Assembly: GCF_020410765.1 (NCBI RefSeq)
Contig: NZ_CP084541.1
Location: 6,564,001-6,628,000, forward strand
DNA: 64,000 nt
From: Streptomyces marincola
GTDB lineage: Bacteria > Actinomycetota > Actinomycetes > Streptomycetales > Streptomycetaceae
Direction: 5' to 3'
Below the pieces are notes generated by a model that saw nothing but the letters and a program-made list of their open reading frames with translations, did no database searches and was not told the DNA's origin. Below, one piece after another: positions 40,717-49,551 of the stretch (position 1 is its first letter; each line of letters opens with the position of its first letter). The position numbers and the translations under genes are program-made.

Positions 40717-42414
40717 ATGGCACGCGAGTCGGGTCTGCGGGAGGGGGGTGTCGGCCGCCTGGGCATGGGGGCGGCGTTGGAACGCGTAAGCGCTGGCGTG
40801 TGCGCTGTGGATGAGGCAGGGCGTGTCGTCTGGGCGAATGAACGCGCTTCGGGGCTGTTGGCGCGTCCTGTCGCGGAACTTGTTGGTCGGAATGCCCGTG
40901 AGTTGCTGTGCCGCGACGCTGAGGGGCAACCACCGGGTCGGGGTGATCACGCGTGGTCTGGGCCGTTGCCGTCCCAAGAGGAAGCCGGGTTCAATCAGAC
41001 CACGTTCCTGCGTCATGACGGCGCCTTGCTGCCTATGCAGTGGTTCTTCCTGCCTTGTGGGGCCAATGACCAGGGTGTGGCTGGACTGATTGTCTTCCAG
41101 TTCGCTGGGCGAGTGGAAGGCAATGCCGGTTCACCGCGCGCTGTGACAGAGTTGGAACGGTTGGCCCTGTTGGCTGAGACGACGGCTCAGTTGATCGACA
41201 ACCTCGATGTGCGTCAGGCTTTGCGGCGTGTGGTGGGGTTGATGTTGCCGCGGCTGGCAGATTGGGCTGTCGTCGATCTGATCACAGAGGCAAGCGAAGT
41301 GAGCCGCTCTCTGGTCGTCCGGGCGCAAGCTGGGACTTTGGAAGTGCACGAGGAACTACAGGGGCCCATGCCGCCGGTGCCGGAGACGTCCACAATGCCT
41401 CTGTCGAAGGCTTTGCGAGGTGCGGCCTCCACGCTTACTGGCCCGGAGGCTTACGAGGGGCCACCCGACAGCGGTATCGCGGTGGAGCAGCGCAGGCTGT
41501 TCGAGATGACGGGCATCCAGGCTGCCGCCATCGCCCCCATCCGCGGCCCCCGTGAAGTACTGGGTGCTCTCACCTTGGGCCGACTGAGTCGTGCTGAGGC
41601 TTTCGACGCCGGAGACCTCAGTCTGTTGGAGGACATAGCGCGGCGTATCGGTATCGCCCTGGAGAACGCACGTCATTACCAGCGCCAACGGCAGGTCGCG
41701 GAGACCATGCAGCGTTATCTGCTGCCCCAGCTTCCGGAACTGTCCGGTGTGGAAATGGCGGCGCGTTATGTATCCGCCCCGGACGCCTCGCACGTCGGCG
41801 GCGACTGGTACGACGCGTTCACCTTGCCCCGCGGCGACACTGCGCTGGCCATTGGCGACGTCGTCGGGCACGATTTGGAAGCTGCGGCCGGTATGGCACA
41901 GCTGCGTAACATGCTGCGCGCCTATGCGTGGTCACAGGATGAGCCCCCGCACCGTATCGTCGAGCGTCTGGACGAGGCGATGGGGCACATCACCGACGTC
42001 CGTATGGCCACTCTTATTCTGGCCCATCTGGTTCCCGATGACGCCGGCCGCTGGTCGCTGCGGTGGACCAGTGTCGGCCATCCACCCCCGCTGCTCGTCG
42101 ACCATGAAGGTGTCACTCGTTTCCTCGACGAGGGCAACGGGCTTCTGCTCGGCACTGCTCTCTCTCAGCCGCGTCCCGACGCCCGCGTTGCCCTGTCCCC
42201 CGGATCGACCCTCGTGTTCTATACCGATGGGCTGATCGAAACTCGTGAGCAGCCACTCAACATCGGGCTGGAGCGCCTACGTCGCCATGCCGCCTCGCTG
42301 GCCCGCCGACCTCTGGACCGTTTCGTCGATCAGCTGCTGGAACGCACCCGTCCCGCGGACAACGACGACGACGTCGCCCTGCTCACTGTTCGTATCCCAC
42401 ACGGCATCGCCTAG
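40717..42414 (+). CDS. PAS-GAF-SpoIIE phosphatase, paralogue of the gene at 4648
   Basis: A 565-residue phosphatase with the same layout as the protein at 4648-6390: PAS (about 15-120), GAF (140-315) and PP2C (330-550) with HVGGDWYDAF, AIGDVVGHD and DNDDDVALLTVR. The two are strongly similar from about residue 135 on, but this copy uses many more T-ending codons (GTT, CGT, TTG), unlike its GC3-rich neighbours. It ends RIPHGIA, about 14 residues short of its paralogue, and its TAG stop coincides with the end of an IS630-type remnant. That suggests insertion trimmed the gene. All catalytic residues remain, so it may still work. Confidence 0.92.
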   Translation: MARESGLREGGVGRLGMGAALERVSAGVCAVDEAGRVVWANERASGLLARPVAELVGRNARELLCRDAEGQPPGRGDHAWSGPLPSQEEAGFNQTTFLRHDGALLPMQWFFLPCGANDQGVAGLIVFQFAGRVEGNAGSPRAVTELERLALLAETTAQLIDNLDVRQALRRVVGLMLPRLADWAVVDLITEASEVSRSLVVRAQAGTLEVHEELQGPMPPVPETSTMPLSKALRGAASTLTGPEAYEGPPDSGIAVEQRRLFEMTGIQAAAIAPIRGPREVLGALTLGRLSRAEAFDAGDLSLLEDIARRIGIALENARHYQRQRQVAETMQRYLLPQLPELSGVEMAARYVSAPDASHVGGDWYDAFTLPRGDTALAIGDVVGHDLEAAAGMAQLRNMLRAYAWSQDEPPHRIVERLDEAMGHITDVRMATLILAHLVPDDAGRWSLRWTSVGHPPPLLVDHEGVTRFLDEGNGLLLGTALSQPRPDARVALSPGSTLVFYTDGLIETREQPLNIGLERLRRHAASLARRPLDRFVDQLLERTRPADNDDDVALLTVRIPHGIA

Positions 42415-42695
42415 TGTCCTGAGTCGGTGGTTCGTGTGCAGTATGCGGTGAGGGCTTCGAGGATTTCGCCCGCGATCCTGGTCCACACGAACGGCTCCAC
42501 TCGTTGATCCAGCCGCAAATGTCCCGTCCCCGCTCGACGACGCTGCGGTGGGCCGAGCGGCGGAGTTTGCGGCAGGCCAACTCGGCGAACCAGCGCTCGA
42601 CGAGGATGAGCCAGGAGGGGGTGAAGCGTGGGTGTCGCAGTAGCCACTACCCCGACCACGACCGAAGCCGCATGAGTCCCTCGTCGTCGTGGGGC
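42411..42695 (-). pseudogene. IS630-family transposase, C-terminal remnant with frameshift
   Basis: On the minus strand one frame reads WLILVERWFAELACRKLRR and VVERGRDICGWINEW, then the frame changes and continues PFVWTRIAGEILEALTAYCT with final TDSGH and a TAG stop at 42411. These are the last third of an IS630-type DDE transposase. The catalytic core upstream is gone. The element end lies at the TA inside the phosphatase stop codon, and IS630 elements insert at TA, so this is probably the original junction. Confidence 0.75.
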
Positions 42696-42980
42696 ACAGC
42701 TCCAGCGCTGTGAACCACGGGAAGCCGTACCCCTTGCCAGGAAGGCCCGCCACGACCGTACCCGGTCGGCCACGAAGCATGGAACGAGCGCCGGAGCCGG
42801 ACTCCGCTCGCAGTGGGCGTCAGCCACCGACCAGACCGGTCCCGGGGCGCCCAGCGCCTCGAATCGCCGAGGCCGCGTAACGCCGGGGCGAAGCCGGCGG
42901 CGCTGCCCGCTGATCCGGGCTCCAGGCCGCAGGGCGACTTGCCGCCGCCAGGGTCGACAGCCGCTCGCGGCGGCGTCGCC

Positions 42981-43971
42981 GTGCCCTTCCACCCGGACGA
43001 GCAGCGCGTTCAGCTCCTGGACGGTGTCGAACGCGTCGGAGTCCTGAAAGTACAGGCGTCGAGCCTGGACAAGCCGACCGTTCTACTCTGCCACTCCCTG
43101 GCGTCCCTGATCACCCTCATCGTCCTGGACAAGGCCGGCTACAGCGACGACTACGCCACCGCAACGCGTGCCCACCCCATGAGCCTGCCCGCCGAAATGG
43201 TCCGCGCCTTCCTGCCCTCACGCACCAATGGTCCGCGCCTTCCTGCCCTCACGCACCATCGGCACCGGCCAGGTCACCTCCAACGCCGTCCTCGAACCCG
43301 CCTACGAACTGGGCGGCGATGCCTTCGAGCACAGCATCATCGGCCACTGCCTGCACGCGGCCGTCTTCGACGCCATGGGACACGACCTGCAGGCCGGCCT
43401 GACCTCCTCGGTCGCCCTGGCCGCCAACCGCAACACCCGCCGCCGCGGCGCCGACCTCGCCGAGACCGCGCACAGCATCGACCACGCCTTGGCCGACGTG
43501 TTCCCCGACCGGTACGCCACCGCCGTCCTGAGCCACCTCGACCTGATCACCGGACGCCTGACGTGGATCAACTGCGGCCACCCCGCCCCTCTGCTCATCC
43601 GGGGCAGAGAGGTCGTGCACGGAGCGATGGACCGCCCCAGCGAACTCCCCCTGGGCTTGGGAGCCTGCCAGCCGGACAACGTGCGCACCACCCACCACAT
43701 CCAGCTTGAACCCGGCGACCGCGTCCTCCTCTACACCGACGGCGTCACCGACGCACGCTCCCGCAGCGGCGAACGTTTCGGTGAAGGCGGCTTCGCCGAC
43801 TTCATCATCCGGGCGATGGCCGCCGGTGAAGCCGCCCCCGAAGCCCTGCGCCGTCTCATGCACACCCTCCTCACGCACAAGCAGCAAGGCCGGCTCACCG
43901 ACGACGCCACCATCGTCCTGTTCGAATGGCACCCCGCCGCCCCGCCCGGTACCCGACCCTCCGGCGTCTGA
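42981..43971 (+). pseudogene. SpoIIE-type phosphatase gene broken by a 31-bp tandem duplication
   Basis: The first part reads PFHPDEQRVQLLDGVERV, SSLDKPTVLLCHSLASLITL and AHPMSLPAEMVRAFLPSRT, the linker region of a Streptomyces PP2C phosphatase. A 31-bp duplication at 43197-43258 then shifts the frame. The second part, from the ATG at 43228, gives a 247-residue PP2C domain: LEPAYELGGDAFEHSII, DAMGHDLQAGL, WINCGHPAPLLI, LLYTDGVTDA and LTDDATIVLFEW. Removing one repeat rejoins both parts in one frame. The 5' part also appears truncated. The downstream piece could still be made from its own ATG but lacks a ribosome site. Confidence 0.8.
43197..43258. repeat. Perfect 31-bp tandem duplication
   Basis: Two identical 31-bp units, 43197-43227 and 43228-43258, each starting ATGGTCCGCGCC. 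Since 31 is not a multiple of three, the second unit breaks the phosphatase reading frame. The lack of any mismatch suggests a recent event. Confidence 0.9.
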
Positions 43972-44362
43972 GGGCGGCTTCGGGAACCACTCCCGGACCG
44001 GTGTGCCGAACCGCGGCCTCGTGCGGTCGACCGTCTCCCGCCGCACCCTGACTGCCAGCCAGCGCCATGCCCACTGCTCGGGCAGCGTCCTCTCTCTCGA
44101 CGTCCCGCACCGCAGTCGGAGCGCGCAAGCCGTACTCCCGCCCGTGCGGCGCCAAGCGTCCGCTCGCCCCTGTGCCACAGCTCCTCCCCGAGACCCACAG
44201 CAAGCGACACATGACGGTGGCCGGTCGGACCATTCCGTAAAGGGGCGGGAGGGCCGGATACTGCTCAGCCCGTTCCGCGTGACAGGCAATCCGAACGACA
44301 GCTCAACAGCGGTGCACTGTACGGCCGTCCCATCGCATGGAGTCGGCGCCGGCGGGGGGAGG
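43972..44362. other. Intergenic, no supported gene
   Basis: About 390 bases after the broken phosphatase. Minus-strand frames here have no recognisable motif and no start linked to a ribosome site. Confidence 0.4.
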
Positions 44363-45739
44363 TCATGCATCCGGTCCGTTGAAGCCCTGCTCCGTGATCG
44401 GCGGTTCGTCCTGGCGAGGGCCGCTGGCGCCGGGGTCATGATCCAGCTCCTGCCAGCGCTGCGCAGATGTTTCGTCCGTGGCGGTGGAAGTGTCGTCCGC
44501 GACGGGGGAGCGGCTGGGGGTGCGGTCGTCCAGGGTGATGGTGACGGGGCCGCCTTCGGGAGCGAGGTCGTCGAGGGCGGCGGCGATGCGGTCGTAGGCG
44601 GTCGCGGCCAGCGCCCAGTCGCCGTCGTCCGCCGTGTGGGAGTGCCGGGTGCCGCGCAGGGTGATCAGCAGGGCGATGAGGGAGCGGCCGGAGAGGGTGG
44701 CCGCGATGCGGTGGTCGCCGTGGTCGGCGATCTGCGGCGGCATGCGGAAGTGGGGGTGGCGAGCGGCTTGGCTGGTGAGGAATTCCCAGATGTCTCGGTG
44801 GCTCACCAGGCGTGCGGTCGATACCGACGCGGCCCGGCGCAGCCGTTCCCGGTGGAGGTGTGGGTCTTCTGCCTGTTCCGGTGCGGTCCGCGAGGGGGCG
44901 TCGGCCGGTCGCGGGACGGCGACGTGGGAGGTCACGGTGAGTGCGGCGATCTGATCGGCGAGCGGGCTGATCTGCTCAGTGATGTCTTCGCGGGTGGCGG
45001 CGGCGCGGCAGGTCTCGGTGAGTGCGGCGATCTCGCTGGCGAGCGCTCCAACCTGCTCGGCCACCTCCTCACGGGTCGGGAGCGCGACGACGTCCTGGGC
45101 GAGTGAGCTGATGCGACTGCGAACGTGCTCGCGTTCCGCCTCGGCCGAGAGCAGGTCCCGCGCCGTGGTGTCAGTCGTCTCCTGAAGCGCGGCGAGGCGG
45201 TTCCCGAAGTCCAGGTCGTACAACGGCCGTAGCTCGTCGCGGAGGGCCGCCAGGACCGCGCTGGAAATCTGCTCCAGCGTCGGGGCGGGCTGGGTGGGCG
45301 AGGGGTCCTCCCCGGCCTGGGGTACTGGCGGCGGCGAAAGGGAAAGGGCGCTGTGCGCGGAAACGTCAGGACTCCAGGAGGCGCTTCGGGGCTGGCCGGA
45401 GACCGGCGCGGAAGGCGCCTCGGCGGGTGCGGCCGAAGGGCTCATGAGGCGCTCTTTCAAGACCTGGATGTCGTCGCGCAGCAGATCCAACGTTCGCTGC
45501 ACGTTCCCGATGTCCTCCCGCGCGAGAACGCCCTTCTGCGTGGCGCGCACGTCGGTGCGCATGCGGCTCAGCTCCGCGTTCACCGCCTCGGCGGCGTCGT
45601 GGTGTGCTCGCTCGCCGGCGTTGGTCACGCCGTCGAACCCCTCCCGCAGCATGGTCCGCATCTCGCTGCGCATGTCGGTCACAGTGCTGTGCAGCATGCC
45701 GATGGAGTTGGAGAAATCCTCGCGGGTGTTCCGGGGCAA
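44363..45739 (-). CDS. Coiled-coil protein of unknown function
   Basis: About 458 residues, not recognised as a known family. The N-terminal 110 residues are strongly helical (MLHSTVTDMRSEMRTMLREG, MRTDVRATQKGVLAR), followed by a Pro/Ser/Ala-rich linker (about 110-170) and a second helical stretch (LAQDVVALPTREEVAEQVGA). A compact C-terminal domain follows (SVSTARLVSHRDIWEFLTSQ, RHPHFRMPP, SGRSLIALLITLRG). No signal or membrane segment is present. A TTG start at 45739 with AAAGGG upstream is favoured; an ATG 28 codons further up (45823) is possible. Low-complexity tail residues suggest a structural or scaffold role. Neighbouring genes are decayed and give no hint. Confidence 0.65.
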   Translation of the reverse strand: MPRNTREDFSNSIGMLHSTVTDMRSEMRTMLREGFDGVTNAGERAHHDAAEAVNAELSRMRTDVRATQKGVLAREDIGNVQRTLDLLRDDIQVLKERLMSPSAAPAEAPSAPVSGQPRSASWSPDVSAHSALSLSPPPVPQAGEDPSPTQPAPTLEQISSAVLAALRDELRPLYDLDFGNRLAALQETTDTTARDLLSAEAEREHVRSRISSLAQDVVALPTREEVAEQVGALASEIAALTETCRAAATREDITEQISPLADQIAALTVTSHVAVPRPADAPSRTAPEQAEDPHLHRERLRRAASVSTARLVSHRDIWEFLTSQAARHPHFRMPPQIADHGDHRIAATLSGRSLIALLITLRGTRHSHTADDGDWALAATAYDRIAAALDDLAPEGGPVTITLDDRTPSRSPVADDTSTATDETSAQRWQELDHDPGASGPRQDEPPITEQGFNGPDA

Positions 45740-45829
45740 GGCAGGGCCCTTTCGTGAGGTCAGGTGCGGCCCTGTGATTCTGGCGATGCTCCAGATGGGT
45801 GAAACTCGAACATGTCGTCGCACTGGCGG

Positions 45830-46165
45830 CGTCGCGCGCTACGGACGATGGCGCGCCGTCGGTGCACTCGGCTTCGCCGCGATCTTCCTCCACAGCTGCA
45901 TCAAGCTCGTGCTCACCGCCGCGACCGGCTTCAGCGCCACCGAGGTTCCCCGCTGCTGGCCGTCGTCGGCATCGGCATGACCGCCGGTACCGCGCTCGGC
46001 GGCCGACTGGCCGACCACCCGCCGCCCAAGACGCTGTACGTGGGCATCTCCCCGCTCACGGTGTCGCCGGCGGTGTACGCGCTGATCCCGCAGAGCCCGA
46101 TCACGGCCTCGATCATGATCTACCTGATCGGCGCGACCGCGTTCGCCGCGATCCGGACATACAGG
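45830..46165 (+). pseudogene. MFS transporter fragment with frameshift
   Basis: One frame gives AVGALGFAAIFLHSCIKLVL and TGFSATEVP, the next VVGIGMTAGTALGGRLADH, LYVGISPLTVSPAVYALIP and ASIMIYLIGATAFAA. Together they match the middle of an arabinose-efflux-like MFS permease, where the GMTAG-GGRLAD block follows FSATEVP. The join near 45945 needs a frame change. Both ends of the gene are missing. Confidence 0.6.
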
Positions 46166-46553
46166 CGCGCCTCAGCCCGAGGAGGCCGCGGCCATGGGGT
46201 CGCCGAGCGGGGTCGGCGTGCTGCTGGCGCTGGCCGGTCCTGGACGGTCGGCGTGGAGCGGGCGAGGTCGGTGTACTGCTCGACGCGGTGTCGGGTGCGG
46301 GCCTGCCGCGAGAGGCGGGAGTCGCGTAAGGGCATTACGGAAACGCCGTAGCCGAACGCCTCGGCCGACCCAGTGGCCCCGGTGTCGTGTACGGGTTGGT
46401 TGGCGCGCGGGGTCGTGGCTTCCTCCACTCCCTGTTTGCGCCTGCCGCCGGGGCTCGCGCCCGCGTCACCGTGGTGGGTGACGCGGGCCGGTGCCACGTT
46501 GACGGCCCGTGCGGTGGCTGTCCCCCGGCTCGCCTTCGAGGTGGTGGCTGGTT
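46166..46553. other. Intergenic, possible scrambled remnants
   Basis: About 390 bases between the MFS fragment and the RacO-like pseudogene. Minus-strand text such as MPLRDSRLSRQARTRHR looks protein-like but was not assignable to a family. Confidence 0.3.
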
Positions 46554-47539
46554 ATGGCGGAGCGGGTGGGCAACGTCTCCCGGGAGCGTTACGAGCAGCT
46601 CGTCGCTGAAGGGCGGGAGTTGGTCGCGCAGGTGGCGCGGGCGCAGTTCGCGCTCGGTGACGGCGCTGGAGATCGAGCCGATGCGGCCGGTGGGCGGGTC
46701 GATGCCGAACGGCAGCGAGGACTTGTTCACCGTGCAGGAGTCACTGGGCCTGTTCGCGCACGACATCGGGGTGGCCACCTCGATGGTGGAGGACTGGCGG
46801 TGGGTCGCGTCCCGCTGGCCGAAGGGGCGGCGGGCGGATGGGGTGTCGTTCACCGTCCACAAGATCCTGGCGTCGGTGACCGGCGACGCCGAGCGGTGGG
46901 CAGCGATCGAGGACGTGCCGTTCGACCGGCACGGTCACCGGCGCTGGACCGGACGCCGCGAGGCGGCTGGTCGGGTAGCGGGTGGACCGGCCGGCGACGG
47001 TCGAGGAGAAGGTGCAGGCGGTCACCGATCTGACGCGGGACGGCGACATCGCCGGGCGGGTGGCGGCGGACCTGCCGGAGACCGTCGGCCGGCTCCCGAC
47101 CGAGGACCGGATGCGGGTGGTCCGCGAGCTCACCCGGGACGACGAGGTGGCCACTCGGGTGACCGCCGATCTCCTGCGGCGCCCGGAAGTCGCGCAGGAG
47201 ACGATGCGGGACGACACCGCCCGCTTTCTGGTCAACCGGGCTCAGTTCGACAACTCCCACCGCACCCGCGAGGAGATCCGCGAGCGGACCCCGGCGGTCC
47301 GCCGGATCGAGCACAGCATGGAGTATGTGGACCTGGTCGGCTCCTGCCACCAGTTCGTCGCCACCCTCGGCCGCCTGGTCCCGCGCCTGCGTGGGCAGGA
47401 GTTCAGCGAGAACGAGCGCGAAACCGTCCGGCGGGGGATAGCGAAGGTCCGCGCCGCGACCGACTGGTTGGAAGGCGTGATCGACGCGGGCGAGTTCACC
47501 CTGAACGAACAGCTCGCCCGGCTGCTGAAGGGCGAGTGA
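46554..47539 (+). pseudogene. RacO/DUF6192-like gene with two frameshifts
   Basis: Three frames, read in turn, make one protein: AERVGNVSRERYEQLVAEGR from the ATG at 46554; LEIEPMRPVGGSMPNGSEDL, SLGLFAHDIGVATSMVEDWR and DGVSFTVHKILASVTGDAER; then PATVEEKVQAVTDLTRDGDI through to a normal stop at 47539. The breaks lie near 46661 and 46975. The whole resembles a Streptomyces protein often annotated RacO, as I recall it, which is usually followed by a RacP-like gene, as here. The function of the family is not known to me. The last frame alone (from a GTG at 46982) could make 185 residues. Confidence 0.6.
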
Positions 47540-47543
47540 ACCG

Positions 47544-47954
47544 GTGGCCCGCCGCGAGGCACGGCCGGTGGCCGTGCACTACGGCGACCTGGTGCGGGCC
47601 GCCCTGATGGAAGCCCGCCCCGCCGGCTTGCAGACCCGGCAGCTCATCGCCGCCACCCGCCTCACACGCTCGCAGGTCGCACGCGGCATCCAGCACCTGT
47701 GCGACGTCGGCGCGGCCGAACACCTGACTCCCATCATCTGGCGCTGACGGGACGGCTACCTGTTCTCCGACGACCCGGGGGACTGGATCGAATACGAGAA
47801 GCGGCAGTTCCTGGAGATCCTCCACCGGCTCACCCGGATGATCACGGGCACGCTCGACCCGCACCTGGCCCGCCACCCGGACGACGAATGGGCCCAGCTG
47901 GCCATCGCCCAGCTCACCGCCGTCCGCGCCACACTGGCCCAGCTCACCCGATAA
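47544..47954 (+). pseudogene. RacP-like gene interrupted by a premature stop
   Basis: A single frame reads ARREARPVAVHYGDLVRAAL, TRQLIAATRLTRSQVARGIQ (a winged-helix-like segment) and EHLTPIIWR. It then meets TGA at 47745-47747 and continues in the same frame with DGYLFSDDPGDWIEYEKRQF and ATLAQLTR to TAA at 47952-47954. The flanking text is continuous, so a nonsense change is the only visible defect. The intact protein would have about 136 residues. It follows the RacO-like gene by four bases, as expected of the pair. Confidence 0.6.
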
Positions 47955-47978
47955 CCCCGAAACCGAGCCGAGCCGGAG

Positions 47979-48823
47979 ATGCCCGCACCCCGCCGACGCC
48001 GCTACCCCTCCGACACCACCGCCGCGGAATGGGCCCTGATCGAGCCGCTGCTGCCCGTCCCAGCCTGCCAGACGAAGACCGGCGGACGGCCGGAGAAGTG
48101 GCCGCGGCGCACCGCGTGGACGCCATCCGCTACATCGTGGACAACGGCGCGAAGTGGCGGGCCCTGCCCGCCGACTTCCCGCCCTGGGAGACCGTCTACG
48201 CAGTCTTCGCCCGCTGGAACCGGGCCGGCGTGGTGGCCTGGATACGCGACCAGCTCCGCCGCCGCATCCGCACCGGCGCCGGCCGCTGCCCCTACCCCGT
48301 CACGCTGATCGTGGACTCGCAGTCGGTGAAAGGCGCCTTCACCGTCGGGCAGGCAAGCCGCGGCTACGATGCGGGCAAGAAAATCAACGGCCGCAAGCGA
48401 CATATCGCCGTCGACACCCTCGGTCTCCCGGAGATGATCACGGTGACCCCGGCCGAACATGACCGACCGGGAAGCCGCCCGCGAACTCCTCTGGCGCCTT
48501 CTCCTCACTCACCCCCCCAGCTCACCCAGGTTTGGGCCGACTCCGCCTACGTCGGCCAACTGGTCACCTGGGCCGGCGAACGCCGCTGCCTCGCCCTGCG
48601 CACCGTCTCCCGGCCTCGAGGCACGAAAGGGTTCGTCGTCCTCCCCCGCCGCTGGCGCGTCGAGCGCACCATCGGCTGGCTGATGAACGCCCGCGGCAAC
48701 GTCCGCGACTACGAGCGCCTGCCTCAACACTCAGAGGCTCATTTGACCTGGGCACTCATCACGCTGATGACCCGCAGGCTGACCCGCAAAGGCACCCGGC
48801 CGAACTGGTCGAAGAAGCCCTGA
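47979..48823 (+). pseudogene. IS5-family transposase with several frameshifts
   Basis: The start MPAPRRRRYPSDTTAAEWAL and IEPLLPVP is typical of an actinomycete IS5-type transposase. The frame then changes near 48110, giving VDAIRYIVDNGAKWRALP, VDSQSVKGAFTVGQASRG and GRKRHIAVDTLG, which carry the first catalytic aspartate. Two compensating shifts near 48458 and 48520 bracket TDREAARELLWRLLLTHP. The end VWADSAYVGQLV and RWRVERTIGWLMNARGNVRD holds the last DDE residues. With at least three shifts the element should be inactive unless these are sequencing errors in C-runs. Clear terminal inverted repeats were not found. Confidence 0.75.
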
Positions 48824-48891
48824 CTGCACGCGCCTCGGGCCCCTACTCGCCAGCCGCCATAGCGATCGAGCGCGGCCGGTGGCTGATGGGG

Positions 48892-49449
48892 TCAGGCGCG
48901 CGTGCTCGGGGCGCGATGCAGATGGGCGCGCGTGAATCGTCCGTCCTCGAAGTCGAGCCGTACGCCGTCCAGGTGCCCGAAGGCCTTACCCCACAATGAG
49001 TGATCCGCGTCGGGAAGACAGCTGACCAGTGTTGGTTCAATGGAGCCCCCGTGCGACACGATGAGCGCACCGTTGCCATCCGGCACGGACCGGACCACCT
49101 CAGTCCAGATCCTCCGGTGCTCCGCTGCCACGGCGGCGAGTCCTCCGCCGTTTGCGATCAATTCGGCGTAGCGGACATACGGTCGAGGCCAGGCCCACTG
49201 ATCGTGGTGCTCAATTTCACCCGCAACGTAACCAGACGGCAGGACGACGGTGTCATCTACGGCCCACCCCAGAGCGACTGCCGTCTCAATCGCCCTGGGT
49301 GACGCACTGGTCACCACATGCGCGAAGGGTCCCAGCCCGACGCCAACAGCACGTGCAAGCGCGACCCCGTGCGCGGACAGGTGCGAACCGCGACCGCGGG
49401 CCGCTCCCTTCTTCGTCGGCGCATGCCGCCGAACCTCTAACCACTGCAT
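48892..49449 (-). CDS. Histidine phosphatase superfamily protein
   Basis: A 185-residue phosphoglycerate-mutase-like phosphatase. The N-terminal signature is WLEVRRHAPT (His near residue 9 as the phospho-acceptor, RHA instead of the usual RHG). TSASPRAIETAVALG holds the second arginine and GALIVSHGGSIEP the second catalytic histidine near residue 143. Its substrate is unknown; small phosphoesters are usual. It lies alone between IS remnants and an antibiotic-kinase-fold gene, with no overlap to either. Confidence 0.88.
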   Translation of the reverse strand: MQWLEVRRHAPTKKGAARGRGSHLSAHGVALARAVGVGLGPFAHVVTSASPRAIETAVALGWAVDDTVVLPSGYVAGEIEHHDQWAWPRPYVRYAELIANGGGLAAVAAEHRRIWTEVVRSVPDGNGALIVSHGGSIEPTLVSCLPDADHSLWGKAFGHLDGVRLDFEDGRFTRAHLHRAPSTRA

Positions 49450-49551
49450 TTCCTGAGCCTATGGGCGCAACGAGCGCGAACTCGGCGACTCCGCCACAAG
49501 AGTGGGCCACCCACATGCCCCGACCTGCTACGGCGAGTCAAACACGGCTTC

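Noticed and set aside
42700..42980. Further IS630 transposase sequence upstream of the remnant
   Set aside because: Minus-strand frames here contain no DDE-type motifs, so the remnant is taken to end near 42695.
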